Shown: piece by piece, positions 46,333 to 48,615 of the stretch | Numbering within the stretch: the first letter of the stretch is position 1 | Layout of the letters: the number at the start of each line of letters is the position of its first letter | DNA from: an uncultured Paracoccaceae bacterium | GTDB lineage: Bacteria > Pseudomonadota > Alphaproteobacteria > Rhodobacterales > Rhodobacteraceae | Length of the DNA stretch: 48,615 bases | Direction of reading: 5' to 3' | Assembly (NCBI GenBank): GCA_913041145.1 | Contig: CAJWHE010000016.1 | Span: 1-48,615, forward strand | Made by a program: the position numbers and the translations under genes | The notes under the pieces: generated by a model | What the model saw: only the letters and a program-made list of their open reading frames with translations | Told to the model about the DNA's origin: nothing | Databases searched by the model: none

Positions 46333-47829
46333 ATGTTTGAAAATCTTTCAGAACGCCTCACTGGAGTCTTTGGAAAGCTCACTAAGCAAGGCACATTAAC
46401 AGATGATGATGTGAGCACCGCTCTACGAGAAGTTAGAATTGCTCTACTTGAAGCTGACGTATCTTTGCAAGTAGCAAGGGATTTTGTTGCCGCAGTATCG
46501 GAAAAGGCAAAAGGTCAGAACGTAGTTAAATCGGTTACACCAGGCCAACAAGTTATAAAAATTGTTCATGACGAGTTAAAACATTTCTTAGCGGGTGACA
46601 AAAGCGAAGAATCAGACAAGTTAAAGATTGATAATCCACCAGCCCCAATTTTGATGGTTGGATTGCAAGGCTCTGGTAAAACCACAACTACTGCTAAGCT
46701 TGCAAAAAGGCTTTCTGAGCGGAATAAAAAACGCGTATTAATGGCCTCATTAGATGTCAACCGCCCAGCAGCAATGGAACAGTTAGCTATACTTGGTCTA
46801 CAAATTGGTGTAGACACTTTACCCATCGTTGTTGGAGAGCGCCCTGTAGACATTGCGCGAAGGGCAAAACAGCAAGCCACTCTAGGTGGTTATGACGTTT
46901 TCATGCTTGACACCGCAGGCAGGCTTCATATTGATGAGATTTTGATGCACGAAGTAGAAGCTGTTCGTGATATCACTAATCCTCGTGAAATATTACTCGT
47001 AGTGGACGGTTTAACAGGTCAGGATGCCGTAAACGTTGCTAAAGAGTTCGACGAAAAAGTTGGTGTTTCAGGTGTTGTTCTAACAAGAATGGACGGTGAC
47101 GGAAGAGGCGGAGCGGCATTATCTATGCGGGCGATTACGGGTAAGCCCATAAAGTTTGTGGGTTTAGGCGAAAAAATGGAAGCCCTAGAAACTTTTGAGC
47201 CTGAGCGGATTGCCGGTAGAATACTTGGAATGGGCGATATTGTTTCTTTGGTAGAGAAAGCTCAAGACACGATAGAAGCTGATCAAGCTGAAAAAATGAT
47301 GAAGCGGTTTAAAAAAGGTCAATTCAATATGAACGACTTAAAATCGCAACTTGAACAAATGATGAAAATGGGTGGAATGGAAGGTGTTATGGGTATGATC
47401 CCAGGCATGAAAAAAATGGCCTCTCAGGCAAAAGGTGCGGGGTTTGACGATAAAATGTTAAAGCAACAAATAGCGCTAATTCAGTCAATGACAAAACGTG
47501 AGAAAGCAAATCCACAGATCCTCCAAGCATCGCGAAAAAAACGCATAGCCGCCGGGTCTGGTCTGGATGTCCCAGATCTTAACAAGCTTCTAAAAATGCA
47601 TCGCCAAATGTCTGACATGATGAAGAAAATGGGAAAAGGTGGGATGCTAAAGCAAGCAATGAAAGGTATGTTTGGAAAGGGTGCTTTACCTTCAGATATT
47701 CCAAACCTTGATAAAAATAGTCTTGAAGAAGCTACTAAAAAACTTAGTGGTGGAAATACTTTCCCAAGCCTTGGTGGAGGGTTTGGGCTTCCCCCAGGCT
47801 TATCTGGATTTGGCAAGAAAAATAAATAG
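46333..47829 (+). CDS. ffh: Signal recognition particle protein (Ffh/SRP54)
   Basis: This 498-residue GTPase binds signal peptides of nascent membrane proteins together with 4.5S RNA and docks with FtsY. The N domain helices (SERLTGVFGKL) are followed by the G domain: GLQGSGKTTTTAKLA, DVNRPAAMEQL, DTAGRLHID and TRMDGDGRGGAAL. The C-terminal M domain from about residue 330 is methionine- and glycine-rich (GGMEGVMGMIPGMKK) and ends with a glycine/proline tail. AGGAGGGG lies before the ATG. The 4.5S RNA gene is not in this window. Confidence 0.97.
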   Translation: MFENLSERLTGVFGKLTKQGTLTDDDVSTALREVRIALLEADVSLQVARDFVAAVSEKAKGQNVVKSVTPGQQVIKIVHDELKHFLAGDKSEESDKLKIDNPPAPILMVGLQGSGKTTTTAKLAKRLSERNKKRVLMASLDVNRPAAMEQLAILGLQIGVDTLPIVVGERPVDIARRAKQQATLGGYDVFMLDTAGRLHIDEILMHEVEAVRDITNPREILLVVDGLTGQDAVNVAKEFDEKVGVSGVVLTRMDGDGRGGAALSMRAITGKPIKFVGLGEKMEALETFEPERIAGRILGMGDIVSLVEKAQDTIEADQAEKMMKRFKKGQFNMNDLKSQLEQMMKMGGMEGVMGMIPGMKKMASQAKGAGFDDKMLKQQIALIQSMTKREKANPQILQASRKKRIAAGSGLDVPDLNKLLKMHRQMSDMMKKMGKGGMLKQAMKGMFGKGALPSDIPNLDKNSLEEATKKLSGGNTFPSLGGGFGLPPGLSGFGKKNK

Positions 47830-47852
47830 GTTTCAAAAGTAAAGAGAAAATT

Positions 47853-48149
47853 ATGAATAATAAAAATACGCAAGCGCATGAATTACTTAAGGAACATCGG
47901 GAAAGTATTGACCGTCTTGATGCAATATTGATTTATACTCTTGGGGAGCGTTTCAAACAAACACAAATGGTAGGGAAACTGAAAGCTGAGTATAGTTTAC
48001 CACCTGCTGATCCTGCACGTGAAGAGATCCAGATAGCTCGTTTAGGAAAATTAGCAGAGGATGCAAATTTAAACCCAGAGTTCGCAGAAAAGTTTTTAAA
48101 ATTTATAATCAAAGAAGTAATTCAAAATCATAATAAACATCAATCTTAA
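47853..48149 (+). CDS. Chorismate mutase (AroQ type)
   Basis: A 98-residue all-helical enzyme that converts chorismate to prephenate for phenylalanine and tyrosine synthesis. The three-helix AroQ pattern is clear: HRESIDRLDAILIYTLGERF (first active-site arginine), MVGKLKAE (lysine), DPAREEIQIARL (arginine/glutamate pair) and FAEKFLKFIIKEVIQNH. It lies 24 bases after ffh and 36 bases before rpsP on the same strand, a conserved order in Rhodobacterales. Confidence 0.9.
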   Translation: MNNKNTQAHELLKEHRESIDRLDAILIYTLGERFKQTQMVGKLKAEYSLPPADPAREEIQIARLGKLAEDANLNPEFAEKFLKFIIKEVIQNHNKHQS

Positions 48150-48185
48150 TCATTTTAACAAAATAAACCCAAGGAGAAATAAATA

Positions 48186-48615
48186 ATGGCAATGAAAATT
48201 AGGTTAGCACGTGGTGGCTCAAAAAAACGTCCCTTTTACCGTATAGTGGCAGCTGATAGCCGAATGCCTCGGGATGGACGCTATATTGAAAGATTAGGAA
48301 CCTATAACCCACTTTTAGCAAAAGACAGTGAAGAGCGGGTAAAAATGAATATGGAGCGAATTCAATATTGGTTAGGAGAAGGAGCCCAGCCTACTGACAG
48401 AATTAGCAGAATGCTCGAAGCTGCTGGTATCCTTGAAAAGAAATTGCGAACTAATCTGAAGAAAGGTGAACCTGGCCAAAAAGCTAAAGACCGCGTAGAA
48501 CAAAAGGCTGCCAAGTTAGCAGAAGTAGAGGCAGCACCAGAAGCTCCAGCAGAAGTAGTAGTCGAAGCCCCTGCAGAAGTAGAGGCAGCACCAGAAGCTC
48601 CAGCAGAAGTAGTAG
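48186..48615 (+). CDS. rpsP: 30S ribosomal protein S16 (3' end beyond the window)
   Basis: The start has AAGGAG nine bases upstream. The first 80 or so residues are canonical S16: [39 protein letters not shown], then [19 protein letters not shown]. After about residue 95 a lysine-rich linker leads into a long alanine/proline/glutamate tail that is still open at the end of the window. Alphaproteobacterial S16 often has a C-terminal extension, but this one consists of exact repeats. It is co-directional with ffh and the chorismate mutase gene. Confidence 0.96.
   Translation, partial: MAMKIRLARGGSKKRPFYRIVAADSRMPRDGRYIERLGTYNPLLAKDSEERVKMNMERIQYWLGEGAQPTDRISRMLEAAGILEKKLRTNLKKGEPGQKAKDRVEQKAAKLAEVEAAPEAPAEVVVEAPAEVEAAPEAPAEVV
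48519..48615 (+). repeat. Exact 43-base direct repeat, period 54, in the rpsP tail
   Basis: Bases 48519-48561 are identical to 48573-48615, separated by 11 bases, so the period is 54 bases or 18 codons. Each copy encodes [14 protein letters not shown]. The window ends exactly at the end of the second copy's visible match, so more copies may follow. Confidence 0.9.

Overview
The window is a single stretch of AT-rich (by eye high-30s % GC), densely packed bacterial chromosome. Gene content and order point to an alphaproteobacterium of the Rhodobacterales type, probably a streamlined low-GC marine lineage. The arguments are the orders aspS-mce-DUF1467, coaBC-dut-ThiF, glnD-murJ-trpS, usp-nifU-tsaB-rimI, TauE/SafE-TIGR02186 and ffh-chorismate mutase-rpsP; an F0 operon (atpI-B-E-b'-b) without the F1 genes; a fused ATP sulfurylase/APS kinase; and very short intergenic gaps. 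The lineage is inferred from family knowledge, not from a database search. I see no rRNA, tRNA, insertion sequence, prophage or CRISPR array.

Layout. 1-4116 (+): end of trxB, the sulfate-activation fusion, purE and purK. 4250-7458 (+): topA and a small nitroreductase. 7469-9966 (-): DUF1467, methylmalonyl-CoA epimerase and aspS. 10279-14126 (+): carB and tdk. 14165-15859 (-): a CsaA-like protein, proC and a YbjN protein. 16046-18746 (-): a membrane-anchored ThiF/MoeB-type E1 protein, dut and coaBC. 18959-20084 (+): cobU and a cobC-like phosphatase. 20089-21955 (-): gshB and rsmI. 22053-28647 (+): an LpoA-like lipoprotein, glnD, murJ and trpS. 28805-31045 (+): usp, nifU, tsaB and rimI. 31218-35844 (+): a complete BMP-type (nucleoside-like) ABC importer. 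35932-37613 (+): a TauE/SafE permease and its TIGR02186 partner. 37617-39116 (-): a RecD-like helicase. 39312-40019 (+): deoD. 40021-41705 (-): a YadGH-like ABC exporter. 41996-44541 (-): the F0 ATP synthase operon. 44739-45080 (+): an ArsR-type regulator. 45123-45968 (-, probably longer): an EamA transporter. 46333-48615 (+): ffh, chorismate mutase and the start of rpsP.

Most of this is core metabolism. Nucleotide genes recur (purEK, carB, tdk, dut, deoD, the BMP importer), which fits an organism that both makes and salvages nucleosides. No complete new defence or biosynthetic system is evident. The observations most worth checking are: an ATP sulfurylase domain that has lost its two signature active-site motifs while its fused APS kinase stays intact; a structured ffh leader with mutually exclusive pairings and a possible Shine-Dalgarno sequester; an EamA gene whose conserved-looking N-terminus continues upstream to a well-placed AUU codon; heavy use of TTG starts, three of them in TTGA stop/start overlaps; and an exact 54-nt-period repeat in the rpsP tail.
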